Shown: positions 10,209 to 22,495, counted from the stretch's first letter. The stretch is DNA of 64,000 nt from Entomomonas sp. E2T0 (GCF_025985425.1 NZ_CP094972.1:2542001-2606000); one strand, 5' to 3'. Made by a program: numbers and translations. The notes: generated from the sequence alone by a model not told the origin.

Positions 10209-11456
10209 ATGTTTAGACCTTTTACACTATTTGTTGGCTTACGTTATATTAGAGCTAAACGCCGTAACCAATTTATCTCTTTTATTTCATTAACCTCTAT
10301 GATCGGCCTAGCGTTAGGTGTGATTGCTATGATTACTGTACTATCCGTAATGAATGGCTTTCAAAAAGAAATGAGTGGTCGTATCTTAGGCATGGTGTCA
10401 CACGGTATTATTACCCATCAAGGACAACCTATTGATAATTGGCAAACTATAGCCCAACAAGTTATCAACAATCCTAATGTAGAAGGCGTTGCTCCAATAA
10501 CACAATTACAAGGCATGCTTTCCTATCGAGGTAAAATGAGCCCTGTAATGGTGAGTGGTATTGATCCTGAACAGGAAGATAAGGTTTCTATTCTAAGTAA
10601 ACATATTACCTTTGGTAGTTATCGCGATCTTAAACCAGACGAATTTGGCATTATTGTCGGGGAAGCTATTGCAGGCAATCTAAATTTAAGAGTGGGTACT
10701 CCCCTACTTTTAATTGTACCTGTTGCCAGTAATACAGTTAGTGGTATTACGCCGCGTATGCAAAAAGCAGTTGTTGTAGGTACTTTCCGCGTTAATGCTG
10801 ATATTGATAATAGCCTTGCCTTCATCCATTACAGTGATGCTGCAAAAATTAAACAATGGCAGCCTAATCAAGTAGAAGGTATACGTTTAAAACTGAAAGA
10901 CCTTTATAAAGCACCTACTGTTGTAAAAAAACTAGCTCAAGAACTAGGAGCTAATTATCAAGGTGAAGACTGGACTAAAACTCAGGGTAGCCTATTTAGT
11001 GCCATGAAAATGGAAAAAACCATGATTGGTCTATTATTGATGATAATTGTCGCGGTAGCGGCTTTTAATATTATTGCTACACTCATTATGGTTGTATCTG
11101 ATAAACGCTTAGATATTGCTATTCTAAGAACGCTAGGAGCAACACCCAAACAGATTATGAGTATCTTTATGATACAGGGTACGGTTATTGGTTTAATTGG
11201 TATTATTTCAGGTACTGTATTAGGTATTCTACTTACTCAATATATTAATACAGTAGCTGGTTGGTATGAAAAATTAACAGGCAGTGAAGTATTTTCTAGT
11301 GATGTATTTGCTATCAACTTCTTACCCGTAGATATGCAAATGAGTGATATTATTACTGTATGCATTGCTGCACTTGTATTAAGTTTCTTAGCCACTTTAT
11401 ATCCAGCTTATCGAGCCTCTAAAACTCAACCAGCTGAAGCGTTAAGATACGAATAA
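10209..11456 (+). CDS. lolE: Lipoprotein-releasing ABC transporter permease LolE
   Basis: A 415-residue paralogue of the first gene of the operon, with the same architecture: one N-terminal helix, a periplasmic domain, three C-terminal helices and the terminal motif [17 protein letters not shown]. In Gammaproteobacteria with a separate LolC and LolE, the two permeases form a heterodimer with LolD. The gene starts three bases after the lolD stop. The periplasmic domains of the two permeases differ much more than their membrane parts, consistent with distinct roles in lipoprotein binding and LolA recruitment. Confidence 0.93.
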   Translation: MFRPFTLFVGLRYIRAKRRNQFISFISLTSMIGLALGVIAMITVLSVMNGFQKEMSGRILGMVSHGIITHQGQPIDNWQTIAQQVINNPNVEGVAPITQLQGMLSYRGKMSPVMVSGIDPEQEDKVSILSKHITFGSYRDLKPDEFGIIVGEAIAGNLNLRVGTPLLLIVPVASNTVSGITPRMQKAVVVGTFRVNADIDNSLAFIHYSDAAKIKQWQPNQVEGIRLKLKDLYKAPTVVKKLAQELGANYQGEDWTKTQGSLFSAMKMEKTMIGLLLMIIVAVAAFNIIATLIMVVSDKRLDIAILRTLGATPKQIMSIFMIQGTVIGLIGIISGTVLGILLTQYINTVAGWYEKLTGSEVFSSDVFAINFLPVDMQMSDIITVCIAALVLSFLATLYPAYRASKTQPAEALRYE

Positions 11457-11566
11457 ATACTGGATGGTTATTAATTAAAGTCATAAGGATATGACTAAAC
11501 AATTAGGCTAAAATTATTTAAAACCAGTAACATAATCATTTAATATATTTTGAAAGGCAATATCCA

Positions 11567-11857
11567 ATGCGTAAAGATAAAAAACAAATCATTGGCGAAC
11601 CCATGACAGATGAGCAAGTTAAAGTATTTCTAAGCGCAGAACCTACTGCTGATGCTTCTGCTCCATTACATAAACTAATGCGTGCTTATCATAGTCTGCG
11701 TATAGAAGACTTCGAACGTTTTTTAAGTTTCTTTAAGCAACAAGGCCTATCGTTAGATTGCCAGAATGATGAAGGCAAAAACTTTGCTGATTTAATAGCT
11801 GATCAACGTTTAGCCAAACCTTACATTAATGCTTTTGAAGAAGCTAGAACTAGCTAA
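11567..11857 (+). CDS. PA4642-family small conserved protein
   Basis: A 96-residue cytoplasmic protein beginning MRKDKKQIIG, with the segment HKLMRAYHSLRIEDFERFLSF that I recognise from the uncharacterised PA4642 family of pseudomonads. It looks all-helical and has no signal peptide or cofactor motif. A GAAAGG-type ribosome site precedes the ATG. Function is unknown. Its presence supports a Pseudomonadaceae-like host. It lies between lolE and a lipoprotein gene, whose longest reading frame would overlap its 3' end. Confidence 0.75.
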   Translation: MRKDKKQIIGEPMTDEQVKVFLSAEPTADASAPLHKLMRAYHSLRIEDFERFLSFFKQQGLSLDCQNDEGKNFADLIADQRLAKPYINAFEEARTS

Positions 11858-11861
11858 AAAC

Positions 11862-12725
11862 ATGTTATTAAGGGCAATCCAATTATCTCTATTATCATTA
11901 AGTATCTTGATAGTGGGTTGCCAAACTCAACAACAGCAAACTTGTCTACAAATCCAACAACAAACTTTAAATCTACCTAATACGCTACAACTCGCTGATT
12001 ATCATATTGTTATTAATAAAAAACCAGTGAAAGGTATTGCTAGTAACCTCTCTGCCCTTACTTGGAACCAAGATACTCAGACCCTCTTTGCTACCTTAAA
12101 TAAGCCACCCACTATTGTTGAACTATCTACTACTGGTGAGTTACTAAGAATTATTACAACAAAAGGGATTCGTGACCCTGAAGCCATTGAGTATATTGGT
12201 AATAATCAATTTATTATTGCTGATGAACGCCATCATAAATTATTAAAAGCCACTATTGATAAACAAACGACTCTAATTGATGGTCATTCATTACCACAAA
12301 TGAAAGTGGGTGAAGTGCAAAAGTTTAATAAAGGGCTTGAAGGATTAGCTTATAATAGCGAATCAAAAACGATTTATGCTTCTAATGAATCTGATCCTAT
12401 TACCATCTATAAAGTAACAGGTTTTATTGAAAATCAAAATATAACAGTAACCGAGCTTAATAGAAACTGGTCATTATTGCTTGATGATATTTCAGGTTTA
12501 CACTTTTACCAACCATACCAACACTTGTTAGTATTATCTGATGAATCAAAACTTATTTTAGAAGTAGCTGCAGATAATCAAATAGTAGGTTGTATGCCAT
12601 TAATAAGAAATCAACATGGCTTATTAAGTAATATTCGCCAACCAGAAGGTATTACCATGGATGATAAAGATAATTTATATATAGTAAGTGAACCTAATTT
12701 ATTTTATAAATTTAGTAAGAAGTAA
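11862..12725 (+). CDS. Lipoprotein of the SdiA-regulated / YjiK-like beta-propeller family
   Basis: About 287 residues from the ATG at 11862. The N-terminus (MLLRAIQLSLLSLSILIVGC) is a lipoprotein signal peptide with lipobox IVGC, so the mature protein is probably membrane-anchored in the envelope. The body has beta-propeller style repeats: SALTWNQDTQTLFATLNKPPTIVEL, RDPEAIEYIGNNQFIIADE, KGLEGLAYNSESKTIYASNE and RQPEGITMDDKDNLYIVSE. The recurring 'PEGI/LEGLAY...' pattern is typical of the SdiA-regulated (YjiK) domain. An in-frame ATG at 11829 would put eleven charged residues before the signal peptide and overlap the upstream gene, so I reject it. Function is unproven; a ligand- or calcium-binding propeller is likely. 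Confidence 0.72.
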   Translation: MLLRAIQLSLLSLSILIVGCQTQQQQTCLQIQQQTLNLPNTLQLADYHIVINKKPVKGIASNLSALTWNQDTQTLFATLNKPPTIVELSTTGELLRIITTKGIRDPEAIEYIGNNQFIIADERHHKLLKATIDKQTTLIDGHSLPQMKVGEVQKFNKGLEGLAYNSESKTIYASNESDPITIYKVTGFIENQNITVTELNRNWSLLLDDISGLHFYQPYQHLLVLSDESKLILEVAADNQIVGCMPLIRNQHGLLSNIRQPEGITMDDKDNLYIVSEPNLFYKFSKK

Positions 12726-12765
12726 ACCCTAAAACCATCAACTAATTGACAGTTTTAAGGTTTAT
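12724..12765. terminator. Bidirectional terminator between convergent genes
   Basis: Inverted repeat with arms AAACCCTAAAAC and GTTTTAAGGTTT (one internal mismatch) between the rightward lipoprotein gene and the leftward parC, with A and T runs outside the arms. It can serve both directions. Confidence 0.65.
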
Positions 12766-12770
12766 TAAGA

Positions 12771-15068
12771 TTATTCTGTATCAACTATTTCTTTAGTAGT
12801 TTCTTTGCTCTCTTTAACCTCTTCCACCGTCATTCCATCAACTCGTTGGAAGCCTCTAGGTAATTTATTACCACGTCTACCACGCTCACCACGATAATGC
12901 TCAAGATCAGCAGATTTTAAAGAGATTGTACGTTTACCTGATTGTAAAATAAGACTAGCTTCTTGAGGTAATACAGCAATACTCACCATATATTCCTCAC
13001 GATTCGCTGCGCGACTGCTACTAATATTAATAATCTTATTCCCTTTACCCTTACCTAACTGTGGCAAATCAGCTAAAGGGAAAACTAATAAACGGCCTTC
13101 ATTGGTTACTGCAGCAATCATATCTTGTTCCACATTCTTAATTGGCTGTGGAGTAATTACTTTAGCGTTTTGTGGTAAGGTTAATAAGGCTTTACCTGCT
13201 TTATTCTTAGTCTGTAAGTCTTCACCTTTAACGACAAAGCCATAACCCGCATCAGAGGCAATAATATATAAAGCATTGTCCTCAGGTAATAATACACATT
13301 CAAAATTAGCCCCTGCAGGTGGATTTAAGCGGCCTGTTAATGGCTCACCTTGTCCTCTCGCTGAAGGTAGCGTATGACTAGCAATGCTATAACTACGCCC
13401 TGTGCTATCAATAAAAACCGCTGCTTGATTAGAGCGACCAATGGCACTTGATAAGTAACCATCCCCTGCCTTATAAGATAAAGTTGCAGGTTCTAAATCA
13501 TGTCCCTTACCACAACGCACCCAACCTTTATCAGAAAGTACCACGGTAATAGGTTCAGTAGGTAATAGTTCATTTTCAGAAAGTGCTTTTGCTTCAGTAC
13601 GTTGTACTATTGGAGAGCGACGCTCATCGCCATAAGTATCAGCATCTTGAATAATTTCTTGACGAACTAATGAGCGTAATTTGTTTTCATTATTTAATAA
13701 ACTAAGTAGTTGCTCACGCTCTTTTTGTAACTCATCTTGCTCACCACGAATTTTCATTTCTTCAAGACGTGCTAATTGGCGTAATCGAGTATCAAGAATA
13801 TAGTCAGCTTGTAATTCAGTTAAATTAAAGGTTTCCATTAAGACAGGTTTAGGTTGCTCTTCAGTACGAATAATCTCTATTACCCTATCTAAATTTAGGA
13901 AAGCAATTAATAAACCTTCTAATAAGTGTAAACGACGCTCTACTTTATCTAAACGGAATTGTAAACGGCGACGTACCGTATTAATACGATATTTTAACCA
14001 CTCAGTTAACATTAACAGCAAGCTTTTAACCTGTGGTTTACCATTAAGGCCAATCATATTCATATTGACCCTATAGCTAGACTCCAACTCTGTAGTAGCA
14101 AACAAATGCTGCATTAACTCTTCAGTATCTATGCGATTAGAGCGTGGCACAATCACAATCCGAGTTGGATTCTCATGATCAGACTCATCGCGTAAATCAG
14201 CCACCATTGGTAATTTCTTCGCCTGCATCTGCCCTGCTATCTGCTCTAATACTTTAGCACCAGAAACTTGATGTGGTAATGCAGTAATGATTACATCGCC
14301 ATCTTCTACATTATAAACAGCGCGCATTTTTACAGAACCACGCCCTGTTTCATATATATTCTGAATATCTGCTTGAGGTGTGATAATTTCTGCTTCTGTT
14401 GGGAAGTCAGGGCCTTGAATATACTGGCATAAATCAGTTAATGTTGCTTGTGGATTATCAATTAAATGAACACAAGCATTAGCCACCTCCCTTAAATTAT
14501 GGGGTGGAATATCAGTAGCCATACCTACTGCAATGCCTGTTGTACCATTTAATAATAAATTAGGTAATCTAGCAGGTAGTGTAACTGGCTCATCCATTGT
14601 GCCATCAAAGTTTGCTTGCCAGTCAACAGTACCCTGTCCTAACTCGCTTAATAGTATTTCTGAGTAACGTGACAATCTTGCTTCGGTATAACGCATCGCT
14701 GCGAAAGACTTAGGATCATCTGGAGCACCCCAGTTACCTTGCCCATCGACTAGAGGATAGCGATAAGAAAATGGTTGCGCCATTAATACCATCGCCTCAT
14801 AACAGGCACTATCACCATGAGGATGATATTTACCTAATACATCACCTACCGTACGAGCCGATTTTTTATGTTTTGAATCAGCTGATAAGCCCAACTCACT
14901 CATGGCGTAAACAATACGTCTTTGTACTGGTTTTAAGCCATCACCAATATGAGGTAAAGCTCTATCCATAATAACGTACATGGAATAGTTTAGATAAGCT
15001 TGCTCAGTAAATGTTTTTAACGATTGGCGCTCAACACCATCTAAACTCATATCTATTATTTCACTCAT
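12771..15068 (-). CDS. parC: DNA topoisomerase IV subunit A (ParC)
   Basis: 765 residues. The catalytic subunit of topoisomerase IV, which decatenates daughter chromosomes. The active tyrosine is in [10 protein letters not shown] (Y127). The quinolone-resistance region reads [13 protein letters not shown] with S87 and E91, the wild-type residues and the same numbering as in Pseudomonas aeruginosa ParC. The N-terminal cleavage domain (about 1-490) is followed by the C-terminal beta-pinwheel. The C-terminal tail is acidic and Glu/Thr-rich. It is the last gene of yqiA-parE-esterase-retropepsin-parC, starting two bases after the retropepsin stop. Confidence 0.97.
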   Translation of the reverse strand: MSEIIDMSLDGVERQSLKTFTEQAYLNYSMYVIMDRALPHIGDGLKPVQRRIVYAMSELGLSADSKHKKSARTVGDVLGKYHPHGDSACYEAMVLMAQPFSYRYPLVDGQGNWGAPDDPKSFAAMRYTEARLSRYSEILLSELGQGTVDWQANFDGTMDEPVTLPARLPNLLLNGTTGIAVGMATDIPPHNLREVANACVHLIDNPQATLTDLCQYIQGPDFPTEAEIITPQADIQNIYETGRGSVKMRAVYNVEDGDVIITALPHQVSGAKVLEQIAGQMQAKKLPMVADLRDESDHENPTRIVIVPRSNRIDTEELMQHLFATTELESSYRVNMNMIGLNGKPQVKSLLLMLTEWLKYRINTVRRRLQFRLDKVERRLHLLEGLLIAFLNLDRVIEIIRTEEQPKPVLMETFNLTELQADYILDTRLRQLARLEEMKIRGEQDELQKEREQLLSLLNNENKLRSLVRQEIIQDADTYGDERRSPIVQRTEAKALSENELLPTEPITVVLSDKGWVRCGKGHDLEPATLSYKAGDGYLSSAIGRSNQAAVFIDSTGRSYSIASHTLPSARGQGEPLTGRLNPPAGANFECVLLPEDNALYIIASDAGYGFVVKGEDLQTKNKAGKALLTLPQNAKVITPQPIKNVEQDMIAAVTNEGRLLVFPLADLPQLGKGKGNKIINISSSRAANREEYMVSIAVLPQEASLILQSGKRTISLKSADLEHYRGERGRRGNKLPRGFQRVDGMTVEEVKESKETTKEIVDTE

Positions 15069-15070
15069 TA

Positions 15071-15601
15071 CTAATTACTCTTATACTGACGTAATATCAA
15101 TTGGTTATTACGTTGGGTAAACTCTAATTGCCTTAAAAAACTCATACCTAATAGCACTTCATCATCCATATTTGGGGCAATAGTTGCACGCACATTTTGT
15201 ATTTCAATACCACCTAAAGTCACAGTGTCCAATACTGTTGCCCAACCACGAACCATACCATTAGCAGTTGATAAATCAACCGGCATTTGTTTTTTCAAAT
15301 TTAATCTATTAGCTAATGATTCAGACACAGCTACTTGTGTTGCTCCTGTATCTAACATAAATGTAACTGTTCGACCATTAATATGACCAGTAGCCATATA
15401 ATGGCCACCACGGCCACTGTCTAAAACCACCTCTATATAATTACTAGCATAGGTTGATTGAGGATTTTTATTGGGATTCATTTTTCCCTCTTCCCAGCTA
15501 GCAAAGAACTTTACTGCTAATAACATACCTACTAACCAAGCAATTATCATCATTGTTTTGCCAGCGCCTTTGCCTGCTGGTTGCTGATTTTGATCAGTCA
15601 T
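15071..15601 (-). CDS. Membrane-anchored retropepsin-like aspartic protease (TIGR02281 type)
   Basis: 176 residues with one N-terminal membrane helix (about 16-33) and a periplasmic domain. The active-site motif is [14 protein letters not shown] with D84-T-G, and a second hydrophobic Gly element ([13 protein letters not shown]) sits near the C-terminus, the single-copy arrangement of clan AA retropepsins that act as homodimers. A protein of this kind lies beside parC in pseudomonads. Substrate is unknown. Its ATG overlaps the stop of the upstream esterase-like gene by eight bases, so the genes are co-translated. Confidence 0.85.
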   Translation of the reverse strand: MTDQNQQPAGKGAGKTMMIIAWLVGMLLAVKFFASWEEGKMNPNKNPQSTYASNYIEVVLDSGRGGHYMATGHINGRTVTFMLDTGATQVAVSESLANRLNLKKQMPVDLSTANGMVRGWATVLDTVTLGGIEIQNVRATIAPNMDDEVLLGMSFLRQLEFTQRNNQLILRQYKSN

Positions 15602-16652
15602 TTAGCATTCCCTCTGTTGCTAACCATCCTTTGTTTGGTACTTCAAAACGCCAAACAATAGGGCGATCTTCTCCATCTATCCGTTTATTCGCATTATCAT
15701 TATCAAGTCCAATCCATGCACCTATATCATCAACCCATAATGCTTCAGGCATACCATATGCTCTATATTGACGTTGTGGTTGTAATCCTTCCTCAGCAAA
15801 TGACCAACATTGCTCTACTTCCGCCTTCAAGTTACGACGGCAAACTCGAAAAGCACCACGCTCTAAAGTAAATAATTTTTCCTTATAAAAAACTAAGTCA
15901 GAAAAGTCTCTGGCATCAACACGATTTTTTCGACGAAACTGCTTAGGGAAAGCCTCCCTATCACCCTCTACTAATAATACACATTGTTGATTTGGACATT
16001 GCCAACCTTGCTCAGCGTCATATTGCACAGCTAATATACCGCGCTTATTACGCTCTGCCGCTAACCACAATCTTTGACCATCAGGCGATATAGCTATCCC
16101 CTCTAGCATTTGATTGATCTTTTGTAATAACCCCTGTTGTTTAGCTTGTTGCCATAAATAATCAGGTAAAGGTAACCATTTTGGTTCACCCTGCTTAGGT
16201 ACTTTTAATACGGCTAGATAGGCTTCACTTACAATATAACGATTACCCTGTGTATCACAAGTAACACCTTCATAATCGTAAGCACCTCCACGCACCATAC
16301 CAATCCCTAAATTAGCTAAACCACCCCAAACAGGCAAAGCATTAGTAGGGACAGAAGGAGGATCGAAAGTTTCTGCTTCTGCCCTTAAAATAGAAACTTT
16401 ATTCAACTTGCTATTATCTTGTTGTTTAACCAATTTATAGAGCTGCGTATCACTACGATCCGAAATAGCTAATAACTCATCACCACACACAGCAATACCT
16501 GATAAATTACCATCTGGCATATTATCAACTGCATATTCGGTTTGTAATTTAAGCTCTGGCCATTTAGGTGGTGCAATTATAGTATTATCAACTTCAGCAT
16601 AAACTGAAATCGATAATACTATTAATAACAATGCTAAACTTCTATTTAGCAT
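15594..16652 (-). CDS. Exported esterase-like / phytase-like beta-propeller protein
   Basis: 352 residues. It begins with a signal peptide (MLNRSLALLLIVLSISVYAE, cleavage after YA) and should be periplasmic. The body resembles the 'esterase-like activity of phytase' domain: NLSGIAVCGDELLAISDRSD, YDYEGVTCDTQGNRYIVSEAY, LEGIAISPDGQRLWLAAERN and ALWVDDIGAWIGLDNDN. These alternate strands and short turns as in a propeller. Paired Cys (CDTQG..., CPNQQC) suggest disulphides. The ATG shares its A with the parE stop (TAATG), so translation is coupled. Actual activity is not established. Confidence 0.75.
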   Translation of the reverse strand: MLNRSLALLLIVLSISVYAEVDNTIIAPPKWPELKLQTEYAVDNMPDGNLSGIAVCGDELLAISDRSDTQLYKLVKQQDNSKLNKVSILRAEAETFDPPSVPTNALPVWGGLANLGIGMVRGGAYDYEGVTCDTQGNRYIVSEAYLAVLKVPKQGEPKWLPLPDYLWQQAKQQGLLQKINQMLEGIAISPDGQRLWLAAERNKRGILAVQYDAEQGWQCPNQQCVLLVEGDREAFPKQFRRKNRVDARDFSDLVFYKEKLFTLERGAFRVCRRNLKAEVEQCWSFAEEGLQPQRQYRAYGMPEALWVDDIGAWIGLDNDNANKRIDGEDRPIVWRFEVPNKGWLATEGMLND

Positions 16653-18547
16653 TAAGCTAATACCTCAGCGAGGTTTCCTTTTTCTTCTAACCATTGCTTA
16701 CGATCAGATGCGCGTTTTTTAGCCAATAGCATATCCATCATTTCTCGCGTTTCTTCAAAATGATCTAAGGTTAATTGTACTAAACGACGAGTATTAGGAT
16801 CCATAGTAGTTACACGTAATTGAGAAGGATTCATTTCGCCTAACCCTTTAAAGCGCGTAACCTGTACTTTACCCCTTTTCTTATCAGCAGCTATACGATC
16901 TAAAATACCGTCTCGCTCACCTTCATCTAAGGCATAGAATACTTCTTTCCCAATATCAATCCGATATAAAGGTGGCATGGCAACATAAACATGCCCTGCT
17001 TCTACTAATGGCCTAAAATGTCGAACAAATAAGGCACAAAGCAAAGTAGCGATATGTAGTCCATCAGAATCTGCATCAGCTAAGATACAAATTTTGTTAT
17101 AACGTAACTGGCTTAAATCATCTGAATCTGGATCAATCCCCATAGCTACTGCAATATCATGTACTTCTTGTGAACCTAATACCAGACTACCATCTACTTC
17201 CCAAGTATTAAGGATTTTACCACGTAATGGCATAATAGCTTGGAAGTCTTTATCTCTTGCTTGCTTAGCAGAACCGCCTGCAGAATCACCTTCTACTAAA
17301 AATAGCTCTGAACGGCTAGTATCTTGGGTGGCACAATCTGATAATTTACCGGGTAACGCAGGCCCTTGTGTAACCTTTTTACGCTCAACCTTTTTACCTG
17401 CACGTAAGCGCTTACCTGCATTACTAATAGCAAATTCAGCTAGTTGTTGACCAATCTCTGGATTAGAGTTTAGCCATAAACTAAAGGCATCTTTAACAGT
17501 CCCCCCTACAAAACCAGCTGCTTCACGGGAAGATAAACGTTCTTTAGTTTGCCCTGAAAACTGAGGGTCTTGCATTTTCATAGAAAGTACAAAACTGATA
17601 CGTTCCCAAATATCTTCAGCAGCTAACTTCATATTTTTAGGTAATAGATTACGAAACTCACAGAACTCTCGCATCGCATCTAATAAACCTTGGCGTAAAC
17701 CATTAACATGGGTGCCACCTAGCGGTGTTGGAATCAAGTTAACATAGCTTTCTTGTAATAACTCACCACCTTCAGGTAACCAAAGCACTGCCCACTCAAC
17801 CGCTTCTTTAGTTCCCTCTAGATTCCCCATAAAGGAAGTTACTGGTAAACATTCAAAACCTTGCATAGCTTCAGCTAAATAAGACTTTAAACCATTCTCA
17901 TAATGCCACTCAATATGTTCTTCGGTATTTAAATCGTCAAAAGAAATCGTCAAGCCTGGGCAAAGAACTGCTTTAGCTTTTAAAAGGTGTTTGAGACGTG
18001 ATAATGAGAATTTAGCTGTATCAAAATAGCTGGCATTTGGCCAAAAACGCACGCTAGTTCCTGTATTGCGTTTACCTGTTGTACCAATGACTTCTAATTC
18101 AGATGCCTTATAGCCATTTTCAAAAGCCATACGGTATTCATTACCGTCACGCTTTACATGTACTTCTACTCGATGAGATAAGGCATTAACAACAGAAATA
18201 CCCACACCATGTAAACCACCTGAAAATTGATAGTTTTTATTAGAAAATTTACCACCTGCATGGAGCTTAGTGAGAATTAACTCTACCCCTGAAATACCTT
18301 GCTCAGGGTGAATATCTACAGGCATACCTCGACCATCATCCGTTACCTCTAATGATTGATCAGTATGCAAAATAACTCGCACATTTTTTGCAAAGCCAGC
18401 TAATGCTTCATCAACGCTATTATCAATAACTTCTTGGGCTAAATGATTAGGTCTGGTTGTATCTGTATACATACCAGGGCGTTTACGAACAGGGTCTAAA
18501 CCTGATAAAACCTCAATTGCCTCAGCTGTATAAGTTGTGTTCGCCAT
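16652..18547 (-). CDS. parE: DNA topoisomerase IV subunit B (ParE)
   Basis: 631 residues. The ATPase subunit of topoisomerase IV. It has the GHKL ATPase domain (EVIDNSVDEALAG, VTDDGRGMPVDIH, GGLHGVGISVVNALS), then the TOPRIM domain (ELFLVEGDSAGGSAKQARD, ILADADSDGLHI) and the C-terminal GLGEMNPSQL motif. Length matches pseudomonad ParE. It is second in the leftward operon after yqiA. It has no GyrB-specific insertion, and linkage to parC confirms ParE rather than GyrB. Confidence 0.97.
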   Translation of the reverse strand: MANTTYTAEAIEVLSGLDPVRKRPGMYTDTTRPNHLAQEVIDNSVDEALAGFAKNVRVILHTDQSLEVTDDGRGMPVDIHPEQGISGVELILTKLHAGGKFSNKNYQFSGGLHGVGISVVNALSHRVEVHVKRDGNEYRMAFENGYKASELEVIGTTGKRNTGTSVRFWPNASYFDTAKFSLSRLKHLLKAKAVLCPGLTISFDDLNTEEHIEWHYENGLKSYLAEAMQGFECLPVTSFMGNLEGTKEAVEWAVLWLPEGGELLQESYVNLIPTPLGGTHVNGLRQGLLDAMREFCEFRNLLPKNMKLAAEDIWERISFVLSMKMQDPQFSGQTKERLSSREAAGFVGGTVKDAFSLWLNSNPEIGQQLAEFAISNAGKRLRAGKKVERKKVTQGPALPGKLSDCATQDTSRSELFLVEGDSAGGSAKQARDKDFQAIMPLRGKILNTWEVDGSLVLGSQEVHDIAVAMGIDPDSDDLSQLRYNKICILADADSDGLHIATLLCALFVRHFRPLVEAGHVYVAMPPLYRIDIGKEVFYALDEGERDGILDRIAADKKRGKVQVTRFKGLGEMNPSQLRVTTMDPNTRRLVQLTLDHFEETREMMDMLLAKKRASDRKQWLEEKGNLAEVLA

Positions 18548-18571
18548 ATACTCTCTTTAATCTAAAACCAA

Positions 18572-19198
18572 TTATTTATTGGGTATTTCTGCCCAATCTA
18601 AAATCTCAGGTACACGTTCAGCAAAGTCTGCAAAACTATGATCACCACCCTCGTCAATAGTTAAATCACAGTTTTTATACCATTCTTTGGCAAAACGATA
18701 ATCTATTACCTCATCACCTGTTTTTAACCATACTTTAAAACGTTCTTTATCTGTTGGCATGGGTGTTTCTAATGTAGCAAGCTCTTTAATATAACTCTCT
18801 ACAAAAGCCTGCTCACTATCATAGGCGTCTTTTAATATTTTCCCTATTTCATCAGTAGCCCAGAGCTGACTATCTTGCAAGCTTTCCTGCTCATTAAATG
18901 TTTTACCCAAAAACCGATGAGGTAAAACGGCTGGATTAATCAATACAGCTTTTAATTGATACCGTTCAGCTAAATAAGTTGCATAATAACCACCCAAAGA
19001 GCTACCTATTAGAGTAGGTTTTTCTAAACTAAGTATTACTTCTTTAAGTTGATCAATAGCTTCTAGTGGACTTACAGGTAAATTAGGTGCTCTAAAGTGG
19101 CTAATTTGACCTCTTTCTAACATTAAATCTTTAACTTGTTGACACTTAAATCCCTTAGCAGAGCTATTAAAACCATGTACATATACTAATGATTTCAT
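18572..19198 (-). CDS. yqiA: YqiA/YcfP-family alpha/beta-fold esterase
   Basis: 208 residues. A short alpha/beta hydrolase with MKSLVYVHGFNSSAKG at the N-terminus, nucleophile motif GSSLGGYYATYLAE (Ser near residue 75), an acid in TGDEVIDY and a C-terminal GGDHSFADF histidine. YqiA acts on short acyl esters in vitro; the physiological role is unclear. Its place directly before parE is conserved in Escherichia coli and Pseudomonas. It is the first gene of this leftward unit. Confidence 0.87.
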   Translation of the reverse strand: MKSLVYVHGFNSSAKGFKCQQVKDLMLERGQISHFRAPNLPVSPLEAIDQLKEVILSLEKPTLIGSSLGGYYATYLAERYQLKAVLINPAVLPHRFLGKTFNEQESLQDSQLWATDEIGKILKDAYDSEQAFVESYIKELATLETPMPTDKERFKVWLKTGDEVIDYRFAKEWYKNCDLTIDEGGDHSFADFAERVPEILDWAEIPNK

Positions 19199-19285
19199 TG
19201 ATTTGATCCATTCTCTATAATAAATGACAGTTAAAAGACTATTAGTATATTGTGATTAAGCTTAACAATAAACCTTTATTAATGA

Positions 19286-20818
<1,533 letters not shown>

Positions 20819-20825
20819 AAATCTC

Positions 20826-20853
20826 TCCCCTTACCTAAAATAAGGGGATTTTC
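20826..20853 (+). terminator. Intercistronic terminator-like hairpin between guaB and guaA
   Basis: Arms TCCCCTTA (20826-20833) and TAAGGGGA (20841-20848) enclose a 7-base loop and are followed by a short T-rich stretch. It resembles an intrinsic terminator but sits inside a classic two-gene operon, so partial read-through is expected. Confidence 0.65.
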
Positions 20854-20884
20854 CTTTTATGTTCTGCCTTGATGGATATCAATC

Positions 20885-22462
20885 ATGACTCAAGACATTC
20901 ATGCTCATCGCATCCTTATCCTTGACTTCGGTTCTCAATATACCCAGCTTATTGCTCGCCGTGTAAGAGAAATAGGTGTTTATTGTGAGCTACATCCATT
21001 TGACATGGATGAACAAGCCATTCGTGACTTTAATCCAAAAGGCGTGATTTTATCAGGTGGCCCTGAATCAGTACACGAAGCCAATAGCCCTCGAGCCCCA
21101 CAAATTGTATTCGAACTAAACATCCCTATTCTTGGTATTTGCTATGGTATGCAAACTATGGCAGAACAACTAGGCGGTAAAGTAGAAAGCTCTACTATAC
21201 GAGAATTTGGTTATGCGCAAGTAGATGTAATTGGCAAAGCGCGCTTATTAGAGGGCATCGAAGATATTATTAAAGATAATGGTACCCCTGCTCTTGATGT
21301 ATGGATGAGTCACGGTGACAAAGTAAGCCAACTACCCCAAGGTTTTATACCTCTAGCTACCACACCAAGCTGTCCTTATGCAGGTATGGCTGATAATGAG
21401 CGTCATTGGTATGGCGTACAATTTCACCCAGAAGTAACTCATACTAAACAAGGTGAACGCATACTTTCTCGCTTTATCTTAGATATTTGCCAATGTAAAG
21501 CACTATGGACACCTGCCAATATCATCGAAGATATGATTAATAAAGTGCGCGAACAAGTAGGTGATGCTAACGTATTACTAGGCTTATCAGGTGGAGTTGA
21601 CTCATCTGTAGTAGCTGCCCTACTTCATAAAGCCATAGGCGATCAACTAACCTGTGTATTTGTAGATAATGGCTTACTTCGTCTCCATGAAGGTGATCAA
21701 GTAATGGCTATGTTCGCTGAAAACATGGGTGTTAAAGTTATCCGTGCCGATGCTGAAAAACTATTTTTAGATAAATTAGTTGGTGTATCAGACCCTGAAC
21801 AAAAGCGCAAAATTATTGGTAATACCTTTATTGAAATTTTTGATCAAGAATCTAACAAACTAACCAATATTCAATTCCTAGCACAAGGCACTATCTATCC
21901 TGATGTCATTGAATCAGCAGGTGCTAAAACAGGTAAAGCCCATGTAATTAAATCACACCACAATGTCGGTGGCTTACCTGAAGATATGAAATTAAAATTA
22001 GTTGAGCCGCTACGCGAACTATTTAAAGATGAAGTCCGCAAAATCGGTTTAGAGTTAGGTTTACCCTACAATATGGTATATCGCCACCCCTTCCCTGGTC
22101 CAGGTCTAGGTGTTCGTATACTTGGTGAAATCAAAAAAGAATACGCTGATCTACTTCGCCAAGCAGACCATATCTTTATTGAAGAACTCCACAAAGCAGA
22201 TTGGTATCATAAAGTTAGCCAAGCCTTTGTTGTATTCCAGCCCGTTAAATCAGTAGGCGTGGTAGGTGATGGTCGCCGTTATGCGTGGGTAGTAGCATTA
22301 CGCGCTGTAGAAACCATTGACTTTATGACCGCACGTTGGGCGCATTTACCTTATGAATTGCTTGAAAAAGTATCTAATCGTATTATCAATGAAATAGAAA
22401 ATATTTCACGAGTAACCTACGACGTATCAAGCAAACCACCTGCAACAATTGAGTGGGAGTGA
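20885..22462 (+). CDS. guaA: GMP synthase, glutamine-hydrolysing (GuaA)
   Basis: 525 residues. It converts XMP to GMP using glutamine and ATP. The N-terminal class I amidotransferase has GICYGMQ (Cys86) and FHPEVTH. The ATP pyrophosphatase domain has the P-loop [10 protein letters not shown]. The C-terminal dimerisation domain ends in the conserved [10 protein letters not shown]. Second gene of the guanine operon. Confidence 0.98.
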   Translation: MTQDIHAHRILILDFGSQYTQLIARRVREIGVYCELHPFDMDEQAIRDFNPKGVILSGGPESVHEANSPRAPQIVFELNIPILGICYGMQTMAEQLGGKVESSTIREFGYAQVDVIGKARLLEGIEDIIKDNGTPALDVWMSHGDKVSQLPQGFIPLATTPSCPYAGMADNERHWYGVQFHPEVTHTKQGERILSRFILDICQCKALWTPANIIEDMINKVREQVGDANVLLGLSGGVDSSVVAALLHKAIGDQLTCVFVDNGLLRLHEGDQVMAMFAENMGVKVIRADAEKLFLDKLVGVSDPEQKRKIIGNTFIEIFDQESNKLTNIQFLAQGTIYPDVIESAGAKTGKAHVIKSHHNVGGLPEDMKLKLVEPLRELFKDEVRKIGLELGLPYNMVYRHPFPGPGLGVRILGEIKKEYADLLRQADHIFIEELHKADWYHKVSQAFVVFQPVKSVGVVGDGRRYAWVVALRAVETIDFMTARWAHLPYELLEKVSNRIINEIENISRVTYDVSSKPPATIEWE

Positions 22463-22495
22463 CATCAAGTCCCCACTAGTTCTATAGTGTAAAAG

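Noticed and set aside
11479-11496. Terminator after lolE (AGTCATA / TATGACT hairpin)
   Set aside because: The stem is 7 bp and AT-rich with no T tail. It is too weak to separate lolE from the PA4642-type gene.
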